In this document: in pieces, positions 25,116 through 34,389 of the stretch | Numbering within the stretch: position 1 is the first letter of the stretch | How the letters are laid out: each line of letters opens with the position of its first letter | Assembly (NCBI GenBank): GCA_963750075.1 | Contig: CAVVPG010000002.1 | Coordinates: forward strand, 62,001 to 126,000 | Source: Bog-473 sp963750075 | Lineage (GTDB): Bacteria > Actinomycetota > Acidimicrobiia > Acidimicrobiales > RAAP-2 | Direction of reading: 5' to 3' | Length of the DNA: 64,000 bases | The notes under the pieces: generated by a model | Seen by the model: only the letters and a program-made list of their open reading frames with translations | Databases searched by the model: none | What the model was told of the DNA's origin: nothing | Program-made: the position numbers and the translations under genes

Positions 25116-25847
25116 GTGTTCACGCCGACCGCCGACAAGCTGATGCCCGACCTCACGCCCCGCGAGGAGCTGGTCGTCCTGGCCCGGGTGCTGTGGCGGG
25201 AGGGCTACAACGACCACCTGGCCGGTCACATCACGGTCAACCTGGGTGACGGCACGTTGCTGTGCAACCCGTGGCTGCTCACGTGGGCCGAGCTGCGGCC
25301 CTCCCAGGTGCTGCGCATCGACCTCGACGGCCGCGTCGTCGAGGGTGAGTGGCCCGTCCCGCTCGGCATCCCGCTCCACCTTCAGCTGCACAAGCTGCGG
25401 GCCGACGTGGGCTGGGCCGTGCACAACCACCCGCTCTTCGGCACGGTCTGGGCCGACCTGGCCGAGGTGCCGCCCATCCTCGACCAGAGCTCGGCCCTCG
25501 GGGGCGGGACGCTCGTGCTGGTCGACGAGTACGAGGGGCCGGTGAACGACCCGCACAGCGCGCGCCGCGCCGTGGAGCAGATGGGCGGGGCGGTCATGGC
25601 GCTCCTCGCGGGCCACGGCGTCTTCGTCCTCGGGGGCTCGGCCCGCGCCGTGCACCAGCGCGCCGTGACGCTCGAGCAGCGCTGTCAGCACGCCTGGTAC
25701 GCCCGCGCCGCGGGGGGCGCGGGCGCATCACGGGTCCCGCAGTCCTTCATCGACCTCGTGGCGCAGAGCGACGGCGAGGGCTTCCTCGGCTTCTGGGAGG
25801 CGGCCGTCCGGGCGGAGCTGGCGGCCGACCCGGACCTGCTCGACTGA
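25116..25847 (+). CDS. Class II aldolase/adducin-like protein
   Basis: The 243-residue product has the class II aldolase zinc site pattern: NDHLAGHITVNL early, AVHNHPLFGTVWA (HxH) in the middle and LAGHGVFVLGGSARAVHQRA late. Members are zinc-dependent aldolases or decarboxylases for sugar phosphates and related acids. The GTG has a strong GAGAGGAGG site. It is probably co-transcribed with the preceding amidohydrolase; a joint role in degrading a small organic acid is inference. Confidence 0.85.
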   Translation: MFTPTADKLMPDLTPREELVVLARVLWREGYNDHLAGHITVNLGDGTLLCNPWLLTWAELRPSQVLRIDLDGRVVEGEWPVPLGIPLHLQLHKLRADVGWAVHNHPLFGTVWADLAEVPPILDQSSALGGGTLVLVDEYEGPVNDPHSARRAVEQMGGAVMALLAGHGVFVLGGSARAVHQRAVTLEQRCQHAWYARAAGGAGASRVPQSFIDLVAQSDGEGFLGFWEAAVRAELAADPDLLD

Positions 25848-25912
25848 GGAAGCCGTTCCCCGAGGGACCTTCGCCCCTGGACACCACGGCGGCGAAGTGA
25901 ATCACTGGAGGC

Positions 25913-27310
25913 ATGACCACGTCGTCGTTCATGCGACAGAACGATGCCTTCACCTGGTACATGGAGAACGACCCCCTGCTGCGCTCGACCGTCGTCGCCA
26001 TCGCCTGGCTGGACTCGGCGCCCGTCTGGGAGGACCTCGTCCGGCGGCTCGAGCGGGCGACACGCCTCATCCCCTCGTTTCGGCAGCGCCCGGTGGACAT
26101 ACCCGGCCGACTGGCGACGCCGCGCTGGACGACCGACCCCCACTTCGACCTCGCATGGCACCTTCGCCGCGTCGACGCCCCGGCGCCCCACGGTCGGGAC
26201 GAAGTGTTGGGCCTGGCTGCGCTGGCCGCGATGAGCGGCTTCGACCGCACGCGCCCGTTGTGGGAATTCACCCTCGTCGAGGGACTGGACGATGGCGGGA
26301 CCGCCATCGTCATGAAGATGCACCACTCCCTCACCGACGGGATCGGGGGAGTGCAGCTCGCACTGGCGCTCTTCGACGCCGAACCCGACGTCACGATCAG
26401 CGGCCCGCTGCCCGCGGCGCCGCCCGGTGAGCGGCTCGTCGGCTCCCACCTCGTGGTCCAGGCGCTGGCCGAGCACACCGCCCATGTGCGCGACGGGTTC
26501 TTCCAGGCCGTCCACCGCGCGCCCGGCGCCGCGGCCCATGCCTTGCGCCATCCGCTGGGCACGGGCGCCGACGTCGTGGAGACGGCCCGCTCCATCGGCC
26601 GCACGGTGCGGCCGCTCCCGGCGGTGCTGTCGCCGGTGATGACCGAGCGCGGGCCCGGACGCGTCCTGCACACGATCACGGTGGGCCTGGACGAGCTGAA
26701 GCAGGCGGGTACCGTCGCGGGCGGGACGCTCAACGACAGCTTCATCGCCGGGATCACCGGCGGCCTGCGCCGCTACCACGAACGTCATGGCACATCCGTG
26801 GACGAGCTCACGGTGACGCTGCCGATCAGCATCCGCAAGCCCGACGACCCCCCGGGCGGGAACAGGATCACCCTGCAGCGGCTCCGGGTTCCGCTCGCGA
26901 TGGCAGACCCGGCCGGCCGGATGCGCGCCATCGGCACCCGCTGCCGCGCCGCTCGGGCCGAGCGGTCGCTGCCCTTCACGGACGCCATCGCCGGCGCCTT
27001 GAACCTGGTGCCCACCACGGTCGTCGGCAACATGCTCAAGCACGTGGACTTCCTGGCCAGCGACGTCACCGGCTTCCCCTACCCGATCTTCCTATGCGGG
27101 GCGCGGGTGTCGGGCTACTACGCCTTCGGGCCCACGATCGGCGCCGCCCTGAACGTCACCCTCTTCTCCTACGACGGGTCGTGCTGCATCGGCGTCACCG
27201 TCGACACGACGGCGGTGCCGGACCACGACGTGCTGGCCGAGTGCCTGGCGGAAGGCTTCGCCGAGGTCACCGGCGCGGCCCGACCCGAGAGCGTGCCGGT
27301 CCCGTGTTGA
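25913..27310 (+). CDS. Wax ester synthase/diacylglycerol acyltransferase (WS/DGAT)
   Basis: WS/DGAT enzymes join acyl-CoA to fatty alcohols or diacylglycerol to form storage lipids. The 465-residue product has the catalytic HHSLTDG (H137, H138, D142), PLWEFTLVEGL before it, and the C-terminal DUF1298 part with VGNMLKHVDFLASDVTGFPYPIFLCG. The ATG has a GGAGG site. The next gene, a patatin-like lipase, starts inside its last codons, an arrangement nearly repeated at 39-41.7 kb. Confidence 0.92.
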   Translation: MTTSSFMRQNDAFTWYMENDPLLRSTVVAIAWLDSAPVWEDLVRRLERATRLIPSFRQRPVDIPGRLATPRWTTDPHFDLAWHLRRVDAPAPHGRDEVLGLAALAAMSGFDRTRPLWEFTLVEGLDDGGTAIVMKMHHSLTDGIGGVQLALALFDAEPDVTISGPLPAAPPGERLVGSHLVVQALAEHTAHVRDGFFQAVHRAPGAAAHALRHPLGTGADVVETARSIGRTVRPLPAVLSPVMTERGPGRVLHTITVGLDELKQAGTVAGGTLNDSFIAGITGGLRRYHERHGTSVDELTVTLPISIRKPDDPPGGNRITLQRLRVPLAMADPAGRMRAIGTRCRAARAERSLPFTDAIAGALNLVPTTVVGNMLKHVDFLASDVTGFPYPIFLCGARVSGYYAFGPTIGAALNVTLFSYDGSCCIGVTVDTTAVPDHDVLAECLAEGFAEVTGAARPESVPVPC

Positions 27311-28433
27311 GCGCGGCCCTCGACGTGTTCCGCCTCCGCCAGTACTTCAACGTGATCACCGCGACGCGGGCCTGGGTCGACGGCGTCCGCGACGACGCCG
27401 GGCTCCTCGACGACGTGCGCCGTGCCACCTTCACCCTGCCGGGCGAGCGGCCGCGCCAGGTGGAGCGGCGGCCCTTCCCGCCGTCCGATCCGTTCGGGGT
27501 CGAGTGGCTGGAGGGCAAGCGGCTGGCCCTCATGGCGACCGGTGGCAGCGGCGCCCTCGCCTCGGTGGTGGGCGCGGCACGCGCGCTCGAGGAGGCCGGG
27601 GTCCGCCCGGCCGTGATCTCGCTGTGCTCGGGGTCGGCCCTGTTCGGGTTCCCCGTCGCCGCCGGCGTCCCCGCGGCCGAGGTGGCGGAGTTCCTGCTCG
27701 GCTTCGTGCCGGACGACTACGTCGATGTCGACTGGCGCACGCTGGGCGCCGTGGTGCCGACGGCCGGGCGCGGCTTCGCGGGCGTCATCCGCGGGGAGCG
27801 GATCGAAGCGACCTTCCGCCGCCTGCTCGGGGACACGACGCTGGGTGAGCTGGAGATCCCGGCCTACGCACCCGTGTGGTGCGTGGAGGAGAACCGTCTC
27901 GAGTACATCGGCCCGCGCACGCACCCGGACCTCAGCGTCGCCCGCGCCATCCGCATGGCGATCGCCCTGCCCCTGTTCGTCAAGCCGGTGCCCCTCGACG
28001 GCCGGTCCTGGTGTGACGGCGGCCTGGTCGACATCTTCCCGGTGCGCCCCGTGCTCGAGCTCGAGGAGCCCTGCGACGCCGCGCTCGCCATCAACGGCTT
28101 CTACCCGCCCGAGTTCGCGGGCGAGGACGCGACCGGCTGGCAGGACCGGCGGGCCAGCATCCTCTACGTGGCGAGCCAGGTGCGGACCTGCCAGCAGAGC
28201 GAACTGGCCCGGATCAACCTGTGCCGGCTCCGTGCCGCCATGGACGTCCTCATGATCGAGCCGGTGCCCTACGAGAAGGTGCGCGGTGTCGGTTTCTACC
28301 GCCAATTCCTGAACCCCTCCGAGTGGCCGACCTTCATGCGCTCGGGGCGGGCCGACACGCGGCGGGTGCTGCGGGCCCACCGCCACGGGCGAGGCAAGGA
28401 AGCGTTGCGTCGCGCCGATGCCCGCCGGCGCCC

Positions 28434-29498
<1,065 letters not shown>

Positions 29499-29504
29499 GA
29501 GCGG

Positions 29505-30530
29505 TCAGCCATCGTGCGACCCCGCCCACGCGAGCAATTCGTCCGCCGACCCGCGGTTGACGATGCGCGCCGGCTCGAGCCCGGCCTCGGCGGCCTTGGC
29601 GCAGCCGCGCGGGAGCCATTCGAGCTGACCGGGCGCGTGGGCGTCGGTGTCGATGGCGAAGGAGCAACCGAGGTCGGCCGCCTGGCGCAGCAGGTCTTGG
29701 GGCGGGTCCTGGCGCTCGGGACGCGAGTTGACCTCCACCGCGGTGCCGGTGCGGGCGCAGGCCGAGAACACCTCCTCGGCGTCGAACGTCGACTGGGGCC
29801 GGCCCCGGCCGGTGATCAGGCGGCCGGTGCAGTGGCCCAGGATGTCGGTGTGGGGGCTCTCGATGGCGGCGAGCATACGCGCCGTCATCTGGGCCGAGTC
29901 CATGCGCAGCTTGGAATGGACGCTGGCCACGACGACGTCGAGCTCGGCCAGCAGGTCGAGGTCCTGGTCGAGTGAGCCGTCCTCGAGGATGTCGACTTCG
30001 ATCCCGGTCAGGATGCGGAACGGGGAGAGCCCCGCGTTGAGCTCCGCGAGCACGTCGAGCTGCGCGCGCAGCCGCTCGGCGTTGAGCCCGTGGGCGACGG
30101 TGAGGCGCGCGCTGTGGTCGGTGAGGACCAGGTACTCGTGGCCCAGGTCGCGGGCCGCCTCGGCCATCTCGAGGATGGGGCTGCCCCCGTCGGACCAGTC
30201 CGAGTGCGAGTGGCAGTCCCCGCGCAGCGATCCCAGCAGCGCGCGGGCCGCCGGGTCGAGCTGAAGGTCGTCCGGTTCGCCGTCGCCCTCCAGCTTGGCC
30301 AGGTACTCGGGCACGCCGCCCTGCAGCGCCTGCGCGATCACCTGGGCCGTCGACTTGCCGACGTTGGGGATGCTCTGCAGGCGCCGGGCCTGGGCCAGCG
30401 CGGCCAGCTCGTCGGGATCCATGCCGTCGAGCGCCTTCGCCGCGTTGCGGAACGCGCGCACCTTGTAGGTGTCCGCCCCGCCGCGCTCGAGGAGGAACGC
30501 GATCCGGCGCAGCGCCTCGAGCGCGTCCAC
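29505..30530 (-). CDS. HhH-PHP phosphoesterase (PolX-like without the polymerase domain)
   Basis: The 341-residue product has an N-terminal helix-hairpin-helix part like the 8-kDa end of PolX (FLLERGGADTYKVRAFRNAA...SIPNVGKSTAQVI) and then a full PHP metal site: DCHSHSDWSDG, VLTDHS, GIEVDIL, ASVHSKL, ILGHCTGR and DTDAHAPGQ. The nucleotidyltransferase domain normally between HhH and PHP is absent. It lies between ligase and primase-polymerase genes on one strand, so 3'-end processing for repair is likely (inference). The GTG start lies 1 nt after the polymerase stop. Confidence 0.87.
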   Translation of the reverse strand: MDALEALRRIAFLLERGGADTYKVRAFRNAAKALDGMDPDELAALAQARRLQSIPNVGKSTAQVIAQALQGGVPEYLAKLEGDGEPDDLQLDPAARALLGSLRGDCHSHSDWSDGGSPILEMAEAARDLGHEYLVLTDHSARLTVAHGLNAERLRAQLDVLAELNAGLSPFRILTGIEVDILEDGSLDQDLDLLAELDVVVASVHSKLRMDSAQMTARMLAAIESPHTDILGHCTGRLITGRGRPQSTFDAEEVFSACARTGTAVEVNSRPERQDPPQDLLRQAADLGCSFAIDTDAHAPGQLEWLPRGCAKAAEAGLEPARIVNRGSADELLAWAGSHDG

Positions 30531-30531
30531 C

Positions 30532-31542
30532 TCAGGCCTTCTTGGCCCGGCTCGGGGCGACCCGGGGGGGCTCGTCGGGCATCTTGGGGTACTGCGGCGG
30601 CCACGGCGCATCGCGCAGCCCGGCCGCCTTGTCCCGCTCGGCCATGGCCAGCAGCGGCTCGAGCGACTGGGGCTGCGCCGCGATGTCGGCCCACGGGTCG
30701 CCGCGCCGGCGCACGAGGTCGGGCACGGTGCGGATGGTCAGCGCGTCGGCGACCACGGTCTCGACCTCCTCCCACGTGAGCGGCGTCGACACCTGGCCGC
30801 CGACGCGGGGCCGCGCGAACCACGCGCCGAACACGGTCTTGTGCGGTGCGTTCTGGTTGAAGTCGACGAAGACGCGGCTGCCCCGCTCCTCCTTCCACCA
30901 GTTGGCCGTGATCTGCTCGGGATGGCGCCGCTCGAGCTCGCGGGCGAGGGCCACCGCGGCCGCGCGGACCTGCACCGAGTCCCAGCGCGGCGCCAGCCGG
31001 AGGTACACGTGCAGGCCGTTGCTCCCGGTCGTCTTGGGGTAGCCCCGCAGGCCGAGCTCGTCGAGCAGGTCGCGGCACAGGAGGGCTGCGGCACGCACCT
31101 CGTCGAAGCCGATGCCCTTGGTCGGGTCGAGGTCGATGCGCAGCTCGTCGGCGTGGGTGGGGTCCGCCGCGAGATACGGCCACAGGTGCAGCCCGAGGCA
31201 GCCGATGTTGACCGCCCACACGACGTGGGCCAGGTCGGCCACCACGAGCGCGTTCGAGGTGGTGCCGTTGGGGGTGGCCACGGTGGTGGACTGCAGCCAG
31301 TCGGGGGCGCCGTTGGGGATGCGCTTCTGGTAGAAGGACTTCCCGGCTGCGCCGTCGGGGAAGCGCTGCAGCATGGCCGGCCTGCCCCCGGCGGTGTTCA
31401 GCAGGTGCGGGCCCACCTGGAGGTAGTACGTGACGAGATCGAACTTGGTGGCCCCGAGGCCGGGGAAGTACTCCTTGTCGGGGCGCGAGACCCGAAGCTC
31501 GCGGCCGTCCACCTCCACCGTGCGCTCGTCGTCCGCGGCCAC
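30532..31542 (-). CDS. LigD-type primase-polymerase domain protein
   Basis: This is an AEP-superfamily polymerase that fills gaps and adds nucleotides at DNA ends during non-homologous end joining. The 336-residue product has DKEYFPGLGATKFDLVTYY, the catalytic D-x-D (RIDLDPTKG), the TGSNGLHVYLRL motif, and VFVDFNQNAPHKTVFGAWFARP typical of LigD PolDom. The GTG start lies 8 nt after TAGAGT. First gene of the polymerase-PHP-ligase unit. Confidence 0.92.
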   Translation of the reverse strand: MAADDERTVEVDGRELRVSRPDKEYFPGLGATKFDLVTYYLQVGPHLLNTAGGRPAMLQRFPDGAAGKSFYQKRIPNGAPDWLQSTTVATPNGTTSNALVVADLAHVVWAVNIGCLGLHLWPYLAADPTHADELRIDLDPTKGIGFDEVRAAALLCRDLLDELGLRGYPKTTGSNGLHVYLRLAPRWDSVQVRAAAVALARELERRHPEQITANWWKEERGSRVFVDFNQNAPHKTVFGAWFARPRVGGQVSTPLTWEEVETVVADALTIRTVPDLVRRRGDPWADIAAQPQSLEPLLAMAERDKAAGLRDAPWPPQYPKMPDEPPRVAPSRAKKA

Positions 31543-31550
31543 CGCCGTCG

Positions 31551-31556
31551 ACTCTA
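31551..31556 (-). promoter_or_regulatory. -10 hexamer for the repair operon
   Basis: TAGAGT on the minus strand ends 8 nt before the GTG at 31542. Confidence 0.45.
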
Positions 31557-31578
31557 GTGACGGGCCACGGCGCGGCCC

Positions 31579-32046
31579 TCAGCTGCGACGGTGGCGGTGC
31601 GAGTCGGCCGGGGCGGCGAGGGACCCCTCGGCCAGCGCCCGGTCGTCGGCGGCCACCCGGGCCAGCGTGGCGCCGCGCAGGCTGTCGCTCAGCGCGGCGC
31701 GCGCCGCCGACCACACCCAGTGCATGGCACAGACGTCGTCCCAGTGGCACGGCCCGCCCCGCAGCGCGCACTCCGAGGTCTGGATCGGACCCTCGAGCGT
31801 CTCGACGACCTCGAGGATCGTGATGTCCTCGGGCGCGCGGGCCAGCAGGTAGCCGCCGGCCGGCCCCGAGCGCGAGCTGACGAGCCGCGCCCGCTGCAGC
31901 TCCTGGAGCACCTGCTGGAGGAACCCGGTCGGGATGTCCATGGCGGCGCCGATGTCCGCCGCCTTGGCGTGTGCCCCCTGGTGGTCGGCCAGGTAGATGA
32001 GGGCGCGGATCCCGTAGTCCGTGCGGTTCGTCGGCGTGAGCTTCAT
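31579..32046 (-). CDS. Rrf2-family regulator with three Cys (probable Fe-S sensor)
   Basis: The 155-residue product has the Rrf2 winged helix (TDYGIRALIYLADHQGAHAKAADIG...IPTGFLQQVLQELQRARLV) and the cluster-binding pattern C-x6-C-x5-C (ECALRGGPCHWDDVCAMH), as in IscR, NsrR and RsrR. It could sense iron-sulfur status, nitric oxide or redox. It is divergent from a Cys-containing unknown gene, and an inverted repeat overlaps the promoter facing that gene. The C-terminal tail is basic and low complexity. Confidence 0.88.
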   Translation of the reverse strand: MKLTPTNRTDYGIRALIYLADHQGAHAKAADIGAAMDIPTGFLQQVLQELQRARLVSSRSGPAGGYLLARAPEDITILEVVETLEGPIQTSECALRGGPCHWDDVCAMHWVWSAARAALSDSLRGATLARVAADDRALAEGSLAAPADSHRHRRS

Positions 32047-32088
32047 CTGCCCTCATTCTCGCCCGGGGTGGCCCGGGACGGGGGAGGC

Positions 32089-32117
32089 TTGACTCCCGGG
32101 CCTATTCTATATATCCT
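32089..32117 (+). promoter_or_regulatory. Promoter of the 32185 gene
   Basis: TTGACT (32089-32094), a 17-bp spacer and TATCCT (32112-32117) form a sigma-70-type promoter in an AT-rich patch, with a ~60-nt leader to the ATG. Confidence 0.6.
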
Positions 32118-32127
32118 AACTATAGAA
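32105..32127. promoter_or_regulatory. Probable Rrf2 operator
   Basis: TTCTATA and TATAGAA are perfect 7-bp arms around 9 bp, spanning the -10 of the rightward promoter and lying 58 bp upstream of the rrf2 start. An AT-rich dyad of this size is typical for Rrf2 regulators. Confidence 0.6.
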
Positions 32128-32184
32128 ACGAGAAGATATGGACGGCCGTGCCGGCCCCGGCAGACACGGAGAAGGGAGGCCGCC

Positions 32185-32685
32185 ATGTTCTGGAACTTCA
32201 TGCGACGCCCCTTGGGACAGGACTTCGCCCGCACCTGGCCGGACGACTCGGTGCCGTCCGAGCGCGAGGGCCGGCCCCTGGTGCTCTTCGAGTCACCCGA
32301 CGGGGCGGAGGCGCACGCGGCCTGGAAGCTGCTGCGCCGCCACGGCTACCGCATGACGTGGTGCCCCGGGCCGCAGGGCGGGTTCTCCCCCGAGTGCGCC
32401 CTGTCGGCCAGGGGGCACTGCCCCCTGGTGGACCAGGCCGACGCTGTGGTGAGCGCGCTGGACCTGGGCAGCCCGACGTGCGAGGAGGTCGTGCGCGCCC
32501 TGAATTCGCAGGCGGCCGACACGCCCGTCGTGGTCGTGACGCCGAAGCGGAATGCGGCGCACTGGGCCGAGGAGGTCCCGGACTGCCAGGTCGTGGCCGG
32601 CCCGCTGAGCTCGAGAGTGCTGATCCGCTCCCTGAGCGTCGCCCGCAGCGGCGGGGCGGCGCACAAGGCCCCGGCCGCGGTCTAG
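32185..32685 (+). CDS. Cys-containing protein of unknown function, probable Rrf2 target
   Basis: I do not recognise this 166-residue protein. It has an alpha/beta-looking pattern (PLVLFESPDGAEAHAAWKLLRRHGYRMTW, DAVVSALDLGS, TPVVVVTPKR) and five Cys, three of them in WCPGPQGGFSPECALSARGHC. That spacing could bind a metal or cluster or form a redox centre. A GGGAGG site precedes the ATG. Divergent placement from the Rrf2 gene with a dyad over its promoter suggests it is the regulated gene. Confidence 0.75.
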   Translation: MFWNFMRRPLGQDFARTWPDDSVPSEREGRPLVLFESPDGAEAHAAWKLLRRHGYRMTWCPGPQGGFSPECALSARGHCPLVDQADAVVSALDLGSPTCEEVVRALNSQAADTPVVVVTPKRNAAHWAEEVPDCQVVAGPLSSRVLIRSLSVARSGGAAHKAPAAV

Positions 32686-33395
32686 GCCGGGTGCGCCTCG
32701 AGCGCGGGCGACAGGTCGACGCCCCGGGCGACGAGCTCACGCTCCAGCCGGGCGCGCTCGCGTACGGGGTTGGCGAACGAGGACGGGCCGGTTCGGACCT
32801 CGAGGGACTCGCAGAGCCGGATGAGGGCGCCGTCGTAAGAGAGCTCCCGGGCCAGGGCCTCCGCGACGGGGGTCCGCGTCTCCCCTTCGATCGCCTGAAG
32901 CCTGGCCCGGGAGTGTACGAGGTCGGCCGCCAACAGGTCGTCGGACCTGCACCCTTCCTCACCTTTGCCAAGGGCCCGCGTCAGGAGGTCTACGTACATC
33001 ACCACCCCTGGATGGTGCCTGGCGCTCCCGCGGGTCGCTAGAGCTGAATGACCCATCTTGCGCGGGTCTTCCGCGCGGAACGCCCGTTGTAACGGCTCGA
33101 GCAGGAGGGAATCGAGCGCCTGGTCCAGCCGGCTGTCCCACCCGGCGATCCCGTCCAGCGGGGTCACCTTGAGCGGGGAGGGCGCGGTCAGCAGGGGCAG
33201 CGAGGTGCGCCGGGTCGTGCGCTCGCGCACCCGGGCATCCTGGGCGACATCGAGGCGGATCTCGAACGGGCACCCGAGCTCATCGAGGAGGACAGCATCG
33301 AGGTGCCCGGGCACGCACCGGAGCCGGCCATGGCCTGAGCTGTTGGCCGCGCCGCCCCGGATCACACCGCCGTTTCGGGGTCGTTGCAGCTCCAT
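32682..33395 (-). CDS. Hypothetical protein
   Basis: Unrecognised protein of about 237 residues. I start at the ATG at 33395 (ELQRPRNGGVI) with GGGGAAG upstream; the frame is open to 33440. The C-terminal half is rich in helices (LLAADLVHSRARLQAIEGE...VAEALARELSYDGALIRLCESLEV). Third positions are GC-rich, which supports coding, though some stretches are less biased than in neighbours. It overlaps the convergent 32185 gene by 4 nt. Confidence 0.55.
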   Translation of the reverse strand: MELQRPRNGGVIRGGAANSSGHGRLRCVPGHLDAVLLDELGCPFEIRLDVAQDARVRERTTRRTSLPLLTAPSPLKVTPLDGIAGWDSRLDQALDSLLLEPLQRAFRAEDPRKMGHSALATRGSARHHPGVVMYVDLLTRALGKGEEGCRSDDLLAADLVHSRARLQAIEGETRTPVAEALARELSYDGALIRLCESLEVRTGPSSFANPVRERARLERELVARGVDLSPALEAHPA

Positions 33396-33536
33396 GAACT
33401 CTTCCCCGGTTCCCTTGCACCCCCCTTCACCCCGGCTCACAATCGGTCCCAGGGGCGTCGGGCCGCGGGAGGAGGGGAGCGCCCAGGAGCCGAGTCGACC
33501 CCCCGGACCGGCCCTGGGTCTTGTCGAACAGCGAAC

Positions 33537-33556
33537 ACCTCAGCGGTCACTGAGGT
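33537..33556. terminator. Hairpin between 32682 gene and deacetylase
   Basis: ACCTCAG, a CGGTCA loop and CTGAGGT make a 7-bp stem just before a second, stronger hairpin. Confidence 0.45.
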
Positions 33557-33563
33557 CCTGCGG

Positions 33564-33595
33564 ACGACCCGCCCGACTCCCCCCGGGCGGGTCGT
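33564..33595. terminator. Strong hairpin after the PIG-L deacetylase gene
   Basis: ACGACCCGCCCG and CGGGCGGGTCGT form a perfect 12-bp stem with an 8-nt loop, starting 11 nt past the deacetylase stop on the minus strand. No long T run follows. Confidence 0.6.
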
Positions 33596-33606
33596 TGCGC
33601 GCGTGG

Positions 33607-34377
33607 TCAGATGAGGTCGGCCAACCCCTCCCAGCCCGGCGGCGGCGGGGCCAGGCGCCAGAACTGCTCGGGGACCCGTCCCTCCATGCGGGACGTCAAC
33701 GCGTGGTCGCGCTCGAGCGGTGGGATCTGCGAGGTGTAGGACCAGATGGCGCGGCGCTTGCGCTCCTCGTCGGGGACGTGCGGGACGATGGCGGGGGTCG
33801 GCCAGGGGTGCGAGCGGAGGAGCTTGGCCACGCGCCAGGCGAGCAGCCCGGGGATGTGCTTGTAGCCGTGGTCCTCGTAGCAGAACCACTCGAGGTCGGA
33901 CCGCTCGGCCCGCACGAGGAGGCTGGCCTCGTGCACCATCACGTGGTCGGGGTTGCCGAGCCCCATCGGCACGAACACCGCGGTCGGCTCGAGCTCGGTC
34001 AGGGTGTCCGCCAGGACGGGCGCCACCTCGGCCGGCGTCGGCCGGTCCTCGGGGGCCAGGTACTGGTGGTCGGAGAACTCGAGCCAGCGGTAGCCCGACT
34101 CGAGGACCGACATGGCCGCCACGTCCTCCTCGCGCCGCACGGCGACCACGTCGTCCCCGGCGACGAACCCGCCCAGGGCGTCCCAGTCCGACGGTTCGGC
34201 GGGGTAGGCGGGCGGCCGCCCGCCGAGCACCGTGACGACGGTCGTGTCGTCGTAGCTCGAGAGGAGGTGGCCCGCCCCCATGGCGGCGTCGTCGAAATGA
34301 GGGGAGAGCACCAAAATCCGCGTGAAGGCAGCGGGGTCGACCTCGCCCCAGGTCGGTTCGGCGAAGGCGTCGGGCAC
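33607..34377 (-). CDS. PIG-L/LmbE family N-deacetylase
   Basis: The 256-residue product has the zinc-site motif ILVLSPHFDDAAMGAG (H-x-D-D) and the second-site NPDHVMVHEA typical of LmbE/MshB/Mca-type deacetylases of N-acetylglucosaminyl substrates. Relation to mycothiol is possible because ino1 is present, but the gene lies next to an MFS exporter and no other mycothiol gene is seen. The GTG start sits 6 nt after TATGAT, which overlaps the MFS stop. Confidence 0.87.
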   Translation of the reverse strand: MPDAFAEPTWGEVDPAAFTRILVLSPHFDDAAMGAGHLLSSYDDTTVVTVLGGRPPAYPAEPSDWDALGGFVAGDDVVAVRREEDVAAMSVLESGYRWLEFSDHQYLAPEDRPTPAEVAPVLADTLTELEPTAVFVPMGLGNPDHVMVHEASLLVRAERSDLEWFCYEDHGYKHIPGLLAWRVAKLLRSHPWPTPAIVPHVPDEERKRRAIWSYTSQIPPLERDHALTSRMEGRVPEQFWRLAPPPPGWEGLADLI

Positions 34378-34383
34378 GAGCGG

Positions 34384-34389
34384 ATCATA
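34384..34389 (-). promoter_or_regulatory. -10 hexamer for the PIG-L gene (leaderless)
   Basis: TATGAT, CCGCTC, then the GTG at 34377; a strong -10 match overlapping the upstream stop codon. Confidence 0.6.
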
